NCBI GenBank assembly: GCA_937925715.1
Contig: CALAMG010000018.1
Location: 3,024 to 67,023, forward strand
Reading direction: 5' to 3'
DNA length: 64,000 bases
Origin: an uncultured Collinsella sp.
GTDB taxonomy: Bacteria > Actinomycetota > Coriobacteriia > Coriobacteriales > Coriobacteriaceae
Shown here: positions 15,576 through 24,164 of the stretch, piece by piece
Layout: each line of letters starts with the position of its first letter
How positions within the stretch are numbered: position 1 is the first letter of the stretch
The notes under the pieces: generated by a model
Told to the model about the DNA's origin: nothing
Database searches by the model: none
The model's input: the letters and a program-made list of their open reading frames with translations, nothing else
Translations under genes and position numbers: made by a program

Positions 15576-17480
15576 ATGGAACAGATTATCTTGAACATAC
15601 TCGAGGCTCTGCGTCGCGGCGAGACCGTGGACGACAAAGCGCTCGTCAAACTGATACATGCCGAGGCGCGCCGTGAGGGTGCCGACAAACGCGATTTGGC
15701 CAAGCGCCGTCTGCTGCCGTTCTACCAGCGGGTAAAACGTGAGGAGCCGGCTCGTTGGGCTGGGTGGAATGTCGATGCCGAGCTGGAACGTCGACTGCTG
15801 CAGGTGCTGCGTATGAAGCCTCGTCGCACGGCTTCGGGCGTGGCGACCATTACCGTTATCACCAAGCCCTGGCCATGCTCGGGCGATTGCCTGTTTTGTC
15901 CCAACGATCTGCGCATGCCCAAAAGCTACCTGCACGCCGAGCCGGCGTGCGCCCGTGCGGAGCAAAATTGCTTTGACCCGTATCTGCAGGTGAGCGCTCG
16001 CCTGACCGCGCTTTCGCAGATGGGGCATGCGACCGATAAGATCGAGCTCATTGTGCTTGGCGGTACCTGGAGCGACTATCCGGAAGGCTATCAGACATGG
16101 TTTATGTCGGAGCTTTTCCGTGCACTCAATGACGATGCCGTCGCCGGCGTGGCGGCCAACCCCATGTTGGCACGTCCGGGCATCAGCCGTGCCGAGGCGG
16201 GGCGTCTGCTCGATGACGCTCCCGCCGATGCCCTGCCGCCTGTGGTAGCAGAGCGCCGTGAGCGCTATCGGGCCGCCGGCATTGCGACAGACGAGGTCGA
16301 GCTTGCTGCCGGCGTTGCCGACGAGCAGGGGCGTGTGGATGCTGCCGTGGGCGGCTATAACCGTGCGGTGCGTCGTCTGTACGGTCCCGGTACGCCGTGG
16401 GGCGAGGTCACTGAGTGGCAGACGGCAACGATGGAGGAGCTTGAGCGTCAGCAGCGCATCAACGAGACGGCGAAGCATCGCGTGGTGGGGCTCGTTATCG
16501 AGACGCGCCCCGATGCCGTGACGCCCCAGGCGCTCACGCTTATCCGCCGCCTGGGTTGCACCAAGATTCAGATGGGCATCCAGAGCCTCAACCAGCACCT
16601 GCTCGATATCAACGAGCGTCGCATTTCGGTGGCTCAGATCGAGCGGGCGTTTTCGCTTGCGCGTCTGTTTGGCTTTAAGATCCACGCGCATTTTATGCTC
16701 AACTTGCTGGGCGCCACGCCCGAGGGGGACAAGCGCGACTACGAGCGCTTTATGACCGAGGGGGCCTTTATGCCCGACGAGGTCAAGGTCTACCCGTGCG
16801 CGCTCATCGAGGGCTCGCGTCTGGTGGGCCGCTATGAGCGCGGCGAGTGGCGCCCCTATACCGAGGAAGAACTGCTCGATGTGCTGGCCGACGACATCGT
16901 GGTGACGCCGGCGTTCTGCCGCATCAGCCGCATGATCCGCGACTTTAGCTCCGACGACATCATGGTGGGCAACAAGAAGCCCAACCTGCGTCAGCTCGTT
17001 GAGAACCGCCTGGCTGCTCGGGGTGACGGTGCGACGGTGCGCGAGATTCGCTATCGCGAGATCAGTACCGCGGGTGCCGACCTGGATGAACTGTCTCTTG
17101 ATGAGGTCGCTTACGAGACGCCGGTGACGCGTGAACGCTTTTTGCAGTGGGTGACGCCCGAAGGCAAGATCGCCGGCTTTTTGCGTCTGTCGCTGCCCGT
17201 TCGCGCTTTTGTTGCCGCACATGCGGACGAGTTGCCGACGATGCCGGACGAGGCGATGATTCGCGAGGTACACGTGTATGGCATGGCGGCGCGCGTGGGG
17301 GATCAAGGCCAGGCAGCCCAGCACCATGGATTGGGACGGTCGCTGGTGGAGCGTGCGTGCCATATTGCTCGGGACGCGGGCTATGCGCGCATCAACGTGA
17401 TCAGCGCGATTGGTACGCGCGAGTACTATCGCCATTTGGGTTTTTACGACCATGGACTCTATCTGCAAAAGGAGCTCTAG
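15576..17480 (+). CDS. elp3: Elp3-type tRNA uridine-34 radical SAM/acetyltransferase
   Basis: A 634-residue bacterial homologue of Elongator subunit 3, which adds the carboxymethyl group to U34 of tRNAs. The radical SAM cluster ligands are Cys101, Cys105 and Cys108 in CSGDCLFC. VLGGTWSDYP, IETRPDAV and GIQSL follow, as in Elp3. About 100 extra residues sit between the WSDYP region and the IETRPD strand, longer than in compact bacterial Elp3 proteins. The C-terminal GNAT domain is seen in REVHVYGMAARVG, HHGLGRSLVERA and YYRHLGFYDHGLYLQKEL, the last being the typical Elp3 ending. It abuts the spermidine-synthase-like gene with no gap. Confidence 0.93.
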   Translation: MEQIILNILEALRRGETVDDKALVKLIHAEARREGADKRDLAKRRLLPFYQRVKREEPARWAGWNVDAELERRLLQVLRMKPRRTASGVATITVITKPWPCSGDCLFCPNDLRMPKSYLHAEPACARAEQNCFDPYLQVSARLTALSQMGHATDKIELIVLGGTWSDYPEGYQTWFMSELFRALNDDAVAGVAANPMLARPGISRAEAGRLLDDAPADALPPVVAERRERYRAAGIATDEVELAAGVADEQGRVDAAVGGYNRAVRRLYGPGTPWGEVTEWQTATMEELERQQRINETAKHRVVGLVIETRPDAVTPQALTLIRRLGCTKIQMGIQSLNQHLLDINERRISVAQIERAFSLARLFGFKIHAHFMLNLLGATPEGDKRDYERFMTEGAFMPDEVKVYPCALIEGSRLVGRYERGEWRPYTEEELLDVLADDIVVTPAFCRISRMIRDFSSDDIMVGNKKPNLRQLVENRLAARGDGATVREIRYREISTAGADLDELSLDEVAYETPVTRERFLQWVTPEGKIAGFLRLSLPVRAFVAAHADELPTMPDEAMIREVHVYGMAARVGDQGQAAQHHGLGRSLVERACHIARDAGYARINVISAIGTREYYRHLGFYDHGLYLQKEL

Positions 17481-18356
17481 ATGAACAAGCCAAGTGTTTC
17501 TGCCGGCGTCGTTGCCGGCGTTGCTCTGGGAGCCGCGGCGCTTGGTGCGGCCGCCGTCGCTGTTCGCGCTGCCTGTCTGCAGGTTGCGCGAACCCGCAAT
17601 GGGTTGGCGCGTGTGAAACGCGTGCACGATGAGGGCGGCGATGAGATTCGCGTGTTGGTGCAAGGCGGCGTCTACCAAAGCGCGAGCTATGTCGGTGAGC
17701 GTTGGGCCGAGCCCGTCTTTGCGTACTATCGTGCGTTTGACGACGTGTTTGAGTCCGAGGATGCGATGCGCGACGCTTATGGTCACGGCATCGACCGTAT
17801 GCTTATGCTGGGCGGCGGCGGGTTTGCCTATCCTAAATTCGCCCTGATGTCGCACGAGGGCTTGCGCATGGACGTCATCGAGTATGACGGAGAGATTACG
17901 CGCCTGGCGCGCCGTTGGTTCTATCTGGATGAGCTGGAGCGCACGGTGGGCGACCGCTTGCGGGTGATTACTGCTGAGGCTCGCTCGTATCTGGGTGTGA
18001 CGAGTGTGGGCCATCGTCGCTACGACGTGGTCGTGAGCGATTGCTTTGGCGGTGCCGAGCCCGTACGCGAGCTGGCGACGGTTGAAGCGTTGCGTTTGGT
18101 GCGGGGCGGCCTAAATGTCGGTGGCGTCTACGTTGCCAATATCGTGAGCGCAAGCGAGGGGAGCGATGTGACGTTCCTGCGCGATTGCGCTGCCACGGCA
18201 CTCGAGGTATTCGCCCACGCCTGGGTGGTCCCATGTGGCGATGCGAAGTTCGGCGGCGAGGAAAACTACCTGCTCATCGCCAGCGACGGCAACTACGCCT
18301 TTGCCGAAGCCGTGCCCTTCGACGCTGACTTTCTCGGCGCTGCCCTCCACGACTAG
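17481..18356 (+). CDS. Spermidine-synthase-like protein with N-terminal membrane anchor
   Basis: A 291-residue protein starting directly after the elp3 stop (TAGATG). An N-terminal Ala/Val-rich helix (residues about 8-30) looks like a membrane anchor. The remainder resembles the Rossmann-fold aminopropyltransferase family: YQSASYVGERW, MLMLGGGGFAYPK, the SAM-site acid in MDVIEYDGEIT, and YDVVVSDCFGGAEPV. The key residue set of true spermidine synthases (gatekeeper D-x-x-D) is not clearly present, so a methyltransferase-like or non-polyamine role is possible. Co-transcription with elp3 is likely. Family assignment is fair, substrate unknown. Confidence 0.72.
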   Translation: MNKPSVSAGVVAGVALGAAALGAAAVAVRAACLQVARTRNGLARVKRVHDEGGDEIRVLVQGGVYQSASYVGERWAEPVFAYYRAFDDVFESEDAMRDAYGHGIDRMLMLGGGGFAYPKFALMSHEGLRMDVIEYDGEITRLARRWFYLDELERTVGDRLRVITAEARSYLGVTSVGHRRYDVVVSDCFGGAEPVRELATVEALRLVRGGLNVGGVYVANIVSASEGSDVTFLRDCAATALEVFAHAWVVPCGDAKFGGEENYLLIASDGNYAFAEAVPFDADFLGAALHD

Positions 18357-18385
18357 CGCGTCTCCCTGCGACCAGTCTGTTTATG

Positions 18386-18440
18386 ACGGGGCTCCTTTAG
18401 CCACTCCTTGGTCATGCCAAAGTAGCTCAACAAGCCCCGT
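18386..18440. terminator. Long nested hairpin between convergent genes
   Basis: The outer stem ACGGGGCT/AGCCCCGT (18386-18393 with 18433-18440) encloses a second stem of AGCCACTCCTTGG against CCAAAGTAGCT (18399-18427) with small bulges. It sits between the spermidine-synthase-like and helicase stops and could end both transcripts, although neither side has a strong T run. Confidence 0.5.
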
Positions 18441-18456
18441 GCCGAAAAGACCGGTT

Positions 18457-20901
18457 TTATGTATGGTCGCGCCAGCTGCGGACACGCTGCTTCATGCCTT
18501 CGATGTCGAGCACGCCTTCGGCGAAGCCTTTGCGCACGAGCTCCTCGGGAACGTACTCGTCGTAGCGATCAAAATAAGGCACCTCGCCGGGATAGACGAG
18601 CTCGATGGGGTCGAAGTCCTTTTCGGCCTCGGCTGCGAGCACCTCAAAGAACGTCTCCTCGTCAGCCTTCATCTTAAACTGCATAAAGTATGGACGCGAC
18701 GGATCGAGCCCGCGAAGGCCCAGCTCCGCGGCGCATTTAATCTTGAGCATGCGCTCGAGTGCCAAAAAGGCGTAGCTGCCCAACCAGGGGAAGAGCACCC
18801 AGGTATCGCCGCCCAGGTTGATGAGCGGCTTGGTTCCCGCACCCGAAATATCGGCCGTATGACGAGCCTGCGCTAAGCGGGCCCGTGCGTTACCCATGAG
18901 GTACGGATATGTCGCGTGCTCGTTGAGCGCCTTGCGCATGCGCTCGAGTACGTGTGTATTGATGTCGCCGGGGCAGTCGCCAAAGTAGGCCGGCACCCGG
19001 CCCTTGACCTGCGTGGCAAAGACGGTGTGGCGCTTCCAGTCCACTTCCTCGACAATCCAGCAGTGTCCGGCGATGGCGATGCGCTCACCGGGCGGTGGCG
19101 GATTGACAATCGTGCCCAACTCGGCCGACTCGCTGCGAACGGTGAACTCCTCGTTTTCCTGGAACACGGCGTAAAACTTAAAGTTGTTAATGATGCGCTC
19201 GCCCGCGAGACCCACGATGAGTCCGCCGCCCTCGGTGACCTGGATATGGTCGATCTTAATGAGGTGACGCAGCAGTACACGATAGTCATCGGCCGAGATG
19301 CGATGGAAATAGCTGAGCGTGAGCACGCGTTGGGCAAGTTCGGCCGGCGTGAGTTCTCCGGTGCTGGCGAGGGTCGACATGGTCTGGTGATAGAGCAGAC
19401 TGTAGGGGAGCCGATCGAGTTCGGGCGGCTCGACCCACTTTTCCTCGCGATAGAGTTGTACGAGCGCGATGCCCTGCAGGAGCTTCCAGGGAATGGTCTC
19501 GGGCATCATCGTGCGCGGCTCGGGCTCTTCCTCGCGCATGACGAACCACATCTCGGGTGGAAGATCGCGGCGTCCCGTGCGGCCCATTCGCTGCAAAAAG
19601 GAGCTGACGGTAAACGGCGCGTCAATCTGGAACGCGCGCTCCAGGCGACCGATATCAATGCCGAGCTCCAGCGTAGAGGTGGTGACGGTCGTCTGTGCCT
19701 GTTCCTCGTCGCGCATAAGCTCTTCTGCCGTCTCGCGCAACGATGCCGAAAGATTGCCATGGTGGATGAGAAAACGGTCGGGCTCGTGCCGGCTCTCGCA
19801 GTAGCTGCGCAGCATGGAGCACACGGCCTCTGCCTCTTCGCGCGAGTTGGCAAAGACCAGGCACTTGCGGCCGCGCGTATGCTCAAAGATATAGCCCATA
19901 CCGGGGTCGGCGTTGTCGGGTGCCGTGTCGGTGGGGTTGAGAAGCGCCTGCTCGGTCGCTCGTGGGATGTCGACTTCGCCCTCGGGGGCCGAAGAAGTGC
20001 GACGGTCTTTGGGAGCGGCCTTGCCCCGTGCCCGCTCACGACGTTGACGGCGTTCCTCCTGTGTAAGCTGTCCGCTGTGGCGCACGTCTTGGGCGCCAGC
20101 CGGCAGCGCCGCGGGCGCCGCCGGCTCAATACGCTCGCAAGCAAGCATCTCGGCTTCTTGTGGACCCGTGCTCTCGAATCCCCGCTGCTGTGCCTGGGGA
20201 CCCGAGTTGTAGAAGTGCTCCATGGAGATGCGCCACACGCGGCGCGGTTCCTCAAAGCGGGGGATGATGCAATCGCGTCCTGTTCCCTGTGAGAGAAAGG
20301 CGCCCGTGCGCTCGGGGTCGCCGATGGTGGCAGAAAGGCCGATGCGGCGGGGCTGCACGCCCGCCATGCGCGAGAGGCGCTCGATAAGGCAGAGCGTCTG
20401 ACCGCCGCGGTCGCCGCGCATGAGCGAATGAACCTCGTCGATAACCACATAGCGCAGGTCGCAGAACATACGAGGGATTGCCATGTGCTTATGGATCAGG
20501 AGCGCCTCGAGCGACTCGGGCGTAATCTGCAAGATACCGCTCGGTTTTTTGATGAGCTTAGCCTTGTGCGACTGCGAGACATCGCCATGCCAGTGCCAGA
20601 CAGGGATATCGGCCTCTTCGCACAGGTCATTGAGACGGACGAACTGATCATTGATGAGTGCCTTGAGGGGGCCAATGTAGAGGGCACCAACGCTTGCGGG
20701 CGGGTTCTCCCAAAACTCGGTCAGGATGGGAAAGAAGGCCGCTTCGGTTTTGCCGGAAGCTGTGGATGCCGTTAGGAGCACATTGTCTTGTGTGTTAAAG
20801 ATGGCGTCTGCCGCCGCAACCTGGATAGAGCGCAGGCTCTCCCAATCGTGGGAGTAGATGAAGTCTTGGATAAACGGGGCGTAGCGGTCAAAGGCGTTCA
20901 C
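18457..20901 (-). CDS. Lhr/BrxHI-like DEAD/DEAH-box helicase
   Basis: An 814-residue superfamily 2 helicase. I start it at GTG 20901, which has AGGAGG five bases before it. Walker A is TASTASGKT (44-52), box II DEVH at 155-158, then LSATIGDPERT. The second RecA domain is interrupted by about 100 charged, Pro/Ala-rich residues before KCLVFANSREEAE, and continues with TSTLELGIDIG and QRMGRTGRRD. The C-terminal part has the Lhr-type winged-helix and beta region. In BREX type 2 systems a helicase of this kind (BrxHI) accompanies a BrxD ATPase; here it lies downstream of a BrxD-like ATPase and a TerB-domain protein, on the same strand. A role in DNA processing or defence is inferred. Confidence 0.88.
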   Translation of the reverse strand: MNAFDRYAPFIQDFIYSHDWESLRSIQVAAADAIFNTQDNVLLTASTASGKTEAAFFPILTEFWENPPASVGALYIGPLKALINDQFVRLNDLCEEADIPVWHWHGDVSQSHKAKLIKKPSGILQITPESLEALLIHKHMAIPRMFCDLRYVVIDEVHSLMRGDRGGQTLCLIERLSRMAGVQPRRIGLSATIGDPERTGAFLSQGTGRDCIIPRFEEPRRVWRISMEHFYNSGPQAQQRGFESTGPQEAEMLACERIEPAAPAALPAGAQDVRHSGQLTQEERRQRRERARGKAAPKDRRTSSAPEGEVDIPRATEQALLNPTDTAPDNADPGMGYIFEHTRGRKCLVFANSREEAEAVCSMLRSYCESRHEPDRFLIHHGNLSASLRETAEELMRDEEQAQTTVTTSTLELGIDIGRLERAFQIDAPFTVSSFLQRMGRTGRRDLPPEMWFVMREEEPEPRTMMPETIPWKLLQGIALVQLYREEKWVEPPELDRLPYSLLYHQTMSTLASTGELTPAELAQRVLTLSYFHRISADDYRVLLRHLIKIDHIQVTEGGGLIVGLAGERIINNFKFYAVFQENEEFTVRSESAELGTIVNPPPPGERIAIAGHCWIVEEVDWKRHTVFATQVKGRVPAYFGDCPGDINTHVLERMRKALNEHATYPYLMGNARARLAQARHTADISGAGTKPLINLGGDTWVLFPWLGSYAFLALERMLKIKCAAELGLRGLDPSRPYFMQFKMKADEETFFEVLAAEAEKDFDPIELVYPGEVPYFDRYDEYVPEELVRKGFAEGVLDIEGMKQRVRSWRDHT

Positions 20902-20984
20902 GGGGCCTCCTCTCAAAAACGAATCTCTCAACGCGGCTGGCAACGGCTTGCTGCATTACAGTCTCAACGTTCGCCCAGATAAAA

Positions 20985-21017
20985 CCTGCCAAAATAAACC
21001 TGTCCCTTTTTGGCAGG
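20985..21017 (-). terminator. Hairpin between ATPase and helicase genes
   Basis: CCTGCCAAAA at 20985 pairs with TTTTGGCAGG ending at 21017, directly against the ATPase stop codon. On the minus strand TTTTATC follows. It can end or reduce transcription before the helicase gene, so the helicase may be expressed at another level. Confidence 0.6.
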
Positions 21018-22322
21018 TTAGATGGTGAATTCGGCGAAGTTACGGTCGCCGCCTGCGGTGCCGGTGTCGCCTGTTGCTGCTGCCGGCACCAGCGCGTCGC
21101 CGCCGACGCTTTGCAGCAGCTCGGCTACGTTGGCGTCGGGGTTCTGGCATAGGATGTCGAGCAGCTCGATAAAGTCGCGAATGACTTCACGCGGCGTCAG
21201 ATGTGTGTCGGCTCCCACACGACCGAACTCGATCTTGAGGAAGTCCACCAAGTCGTTCTCGGTAAGCGTGGGCGTCCAGCCAAAGTAGCCGGCGTGAATT
21301 TGCATGAGTTTTTCGATCAGCACCAGCAGCTCCTCGTAGGTGAGTGGCTGCAGACGGATGATGGGCGCGAGCATGTCCTTAAGGTCCTCGCGCGCAAAGC
21401 GACCCTGAGCGAGTCGGCTACGCAGAGCCTCGTAGGAGAACACGCCGCGGCGGCGGTCTTCGATGGAGGTTGGCGTGCCGCCCATGATCATGCCCAGGTA
21501 CTGCGCCTTGCCCTGGAGTGTGTCGTTGTACATGGTCAGGATCTTCTCGTAGTTGTACTGGCGCGTGATCGCGTTGGGAATCTTATACAGATTCACGAGC
21601 TCGTCGATGAGCACCAACATACCCTTGTAGCCGCTGCAGACCAAAAAACGCGCGATGAGCTTAACGTAGTCGTACCAGTCGTCATCGCTGATGATGGTCG
21701 AGGAGCCCAGCTCGGCGCGAGCCTCGCTCTTGGTACGGTATTCGCCGCGGATCCATTTGGTCACGCGGCTCATGGCTTCTTCGTCGCCCTCGGATACGGC
21801 CGTGCGATAGCGGCGGAGCATGCGGGTGAAGTCGAAGCCGTGGACCATTTCCTCGAGCGGGGCCAGTTGGGCATTGACGACCGACTCGTCGACGTCGGCG
21901 TACGAGGCGACCCAGCGATCAAGAATAAGGTTGAGCGCACCGCCCTCGGGGCGCGTCTTGGTCGATATATTGCGTATGAGCTCGCGGTAGGTGGCAAGGC
22001 CCTGCCCCTGCCCGCCCTGCAGACGGCGCTCGGGGGATAAGTCTGCATCGGCGACGACGAATCCCTCACCCATGGCGTGCGTGCGGATGGTCTGGAGCAA
22101 AAAGCTCTTGCCGGCGCCGTAACGACCGACCAGAAAGCGGAAGCTCGCACCACCGTCGGCGATGAGACTCAGATCGGTGAGCAGGGCGCGGATCTCGACC
22201 TCGCGCCCTACGGTAATGTAGGGAAGGCCGATGCGCGGGACCACGCCGCCCTTGAGCGAGTTGAGAATGACGGCAGCGACGCGCTTGGGCACGCGGGGTG
22301 CTGCGGATGCGGTATCACTCAT
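21018..22322 (-). CDS. BrxD-like ATP-binding protein (BREX ATP-binding domain, DUF2791)
   Basis: A 434-residue AAA/STAND-like P-loop ATPase. GLPYITVGREVEI leads into Walker A GRYGAGKS (66-73). A Walker B-like strand LVLIDELVN is at 236-244, and MGGTPTSIED resembles the sensor region. The C-terminal third is helical and includes LTPREVIRDFIELL, as in BrxD proteins of BREX type 2. It overlaps the upstream TerB gene by eight bases, a sign of tight translational coupling. In BREX the BrxD/BrxHI pair works with PglX, PglZ and PglW; none of these is in the window, so this looks like a separate module that shares parts with BREX. Confidence 0.88.
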   Translation of the reverse strand: MSDTASAAPRVPKRVAAVILNSLKGGVVPRIGLPYITVGREVEIRALLTDLSLIADGGASFRFLVGRYGAGKSFLLQTIRTHAMGEGFVVADADLSPERRLQGGQGQGLATYRELIRNISTKTRPEGGALNLILDRWVASYADVDESVVNAQLAPLEEMVHGFDFTRMLRRYRTAVSEGDEEAMSRVTKWIRGEYRTKSEARAELGSSTIISDDDWYDYVKLIARFLVCSGYKGMLVLIDELVNLYKIPNAITRQYNYEKILTMYNDTLQGKAQYLGMIMGGTPTSIEDRRRGVFSYEALRSRLAQGRFAREDLKDMLAPIIRLQPLTYEELLVLIEKLMQIHAGYFGWTPTLTENDLVDFLKIEFGRVGADTHLTPREVIRDFIELLDILCQNPDANVAELLQSVGGDALVPAAATGDTGTAGGDRNFAEFTI

Positions 22323-24075
22323 GGTCTAGGTATCCTCTCACGTCTGCTTCGTAGTCCTCAATAATCTGCGGCCCTGCCGCGCTAAATTCAATTACGGTGT
22401 CGCCCACCAGGTCAAAGAGCGCCTCGTTGATGGTATCGACTAGCATGTCCTCGCTCTGTCCTGAGTGCGCCACTGCCGATGTCGCTTGCGCTGCGTTTTG
22501 CTCGAGCAGTGCGCGAAGGAAGGCATCTGCGGCGGGCGCGAGTTCGTTTGTGGCGTCAGCGGGCGCAGCAGCTGCGAACGCGGGCGTCGGCGCGAGAAGC
22601 GGTGCCACGACACCAAACTGTTCGGTGGATATGGTCGGCTCGTCGGTCAAGTCCTGCCGAATGGGTGCCACGACCGGTTCGACAATCGCGTCGGTTACGG
22701 GCTCGGCTTCCGGTTGCCCTGAGTCCGCTGCCTCGGCTTCTGCGGATGCGTCGTCCTCGCGCTCCTCGTCGATCAAAAGCGCCTCGCGCGTTTGTGCGGC
22801 GGCGCTCCGAATGTGCCCCAGCTTGCTCAGGTCGATATCGATCTTGACGGGCTGATGCGCGGTATCCCATGAAAGCCATGCCGTGATCTCGTCATCGATA
22901 ATCTTAGCCAGATATTTGGGGATCTTCTCTTCCTTAAGGGGATGGCCGGGATCCAGCGCCAAGCGCAGGCGCTGATCACAAGCGCGCATCATCTCGCCGA
23001 GCTTGCTACTTTTTTGTCTGCTGCCGTGGATGCGCATACATTCCCAAAAGCCATTTTGGCAGCGGTAGATGTGAATGGGGTCCAGGCGATATTCACAGTC
23101 CTCGTGGCGCTCGGGCGCAAAGAACACGGCCGAGGCAAACATGGTGTAGGGCACGGCCGTCTCCTCCCCAAACAAGCTCGCTACGATGCCGGTCTTTCGG
23201 TGCGTGTCATAGTAGCGCGCCATACGGACATACACGGCGCATGCCACGTGGCGCAGGTCGCGATGGTGGGAACGGTCGAGCCGTGAGTTATTCAGGTTGT
23301 ACGTCGAGAGTGCGTCGATGGCAGCCATGAGCCGCTCCTCATGCGCCTCATCGGGCGGAAGGGGAAGCGTGGGCTCGGAGGTCTTGCGACGCGCAGGCGG
23401 CAGGTCCGACGGCGCCGGCGCGGGTACAAGGTCTCGTGCTGCGCGGCGCAGCTCGATGAGGGCGTTGTCGAATGCGACGGTTTTAGAGTCGAGAAGTAGC
23501 TTGGGGTCGAGTCCGTGGAATACGGCGTAGTCCTGCAGCCACACGCGTGCGAACCGATCGATGCCGGGTTCAAAGGCGCGATAGGCATCCCAAAAGGCCT
23601 TGATCTTGCTAAAGCCATCGAGCGGGTCATCAACGCCAATGCCGCAGATCAATTCGTAAAGATAAAGAAAAGCAAACGAGGTCGATGTCTCCTCGATATT
23701 GCCGCGGCGCACTTGGGCACGCCAGGTAAAGTAGCCGCGCAACTGTCGATCGCTCATGGCATTGTAGGTGGGAAAGTACGACTTAAAGGTGCCGTTGTAG
23801 GGGCAATCGTCCTCGAAGTCGGCCATCAGCAGGCCTTGGCGGTAAAAGAGCTCCGCCTCCGATAGCCAACGTCCCGCGCCGCCTTTGGGGTCCTCTTGCC
23901 AGCGTGATATCTCGCGCATCTTGCGGTACTGGTCGGGGAGGAAGTTCTGCATCTGACGACCGGTCTTGAGAATCGGCTCGTCAGCATAGATTTCGTTTGA
24001 GAAGCGGGCGGACTGATGGGTCCGGGCCTCGGCCATAATGCGCTCGATGAGCATCTTGACGTCCTGGTCGGCCAC
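22315..24075 (-). CDS. TerB-N/TerB-C domain protein, first gene of a putative DNA-processing cluster
   Basis: A 586-residue protein starting at GTG 24075 after GAGGAGAGG. Residues about 70-210 match the TerB-N domain: FYRQGLLMADFEDD, KSYFPTYNAMS, QLRGYFTWRAQVR and FLYLYELICGIG. A middle helical part contains a Cys/His-poor region with HIYRCQNGFWECMRIHGSRQ. An Ala/Glu/Pro-rich linker (about 430-515) leads to a TerB-C-like end with FLRALLEQ, VDTINEALFDLVGDTVIEF and IIEDYEADV. TerB-N/TerB-C proteins are known from comparative genomics to sit next to ATPases and helicases in ter-linked DNA-processing or phage-restriction neighbourhoods. Here it leads exactly such partners. Role inferred, domains clear. 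Confidence 0.85.
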   Translation of the reverse strand: MADQDVKMLIERIMAEARTHQSARFSNEIYADEPILKTGRQMQNFLPDQYRKMREISRWQEDPKGGAGRWLSEAELFYRQGLLMADFEDDCPYNGTFKSYFPTYNAMSDRQLRGYFTWRAQVRRGNIEETSTSFAFLYLYELICGIGVDDPLDGFSKIKAFWDAYRAFEPGIDRFARVWLQDYAVFHGLDPKLLLDSKTVAFDNALIELRRAARDLVPAPAPSDLPPARRKTSEPTLPLPPDEAHEERLMAAIDALSTYNLNNSRLDRSHHRDLRHVACAVYVRMARYYDTHRKTGIVASLFGEETAVPYTMFASAVFFAPERHEDCEYRLDPIHIYRCQNGFWECMRIHGSRQKSSKLGEMMRACDQRLRLALDPGHPLKEEKIPKYLAKIIDDEITAWLSWDTAHQPVKIDIDLSKLGHIRSAAAQTREALLIDEEREDDASAEAEAADSGQPEAEPVTDAIVEPVVAPIRQDLTDEPTISTEQFGVVAPLLAPTPAFAAAAPADATNELAPAADAFLRALLEQNAAQATSAVAHSGQSEDMLVDTINEALFDLVGDTVIEFSAAGPQIIEDYEADVRGYLDHE

Positions 24076-24164
24076 CGCCCTCTCCTCTCCCTATATGGTG
24101 TCGGTGACCTCATATCATAACACAGCATCAAACAGGTGTTCGAGATACCGCTATGTAGATAGAT

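Noticed and set aside
15372..18014. 880-codon minus-strand frame opposite elp3
   Set aside because: No ribosome binding site or family match, and Elp3 motifs on the plus strand are complete.
18457..24075. A complete BREX system
   Set aside because: No PglX methylase, PglZ phosphatase, PglW kinase or BrxC/PglY-like large ATPase is present between the flanking unrelated genes.
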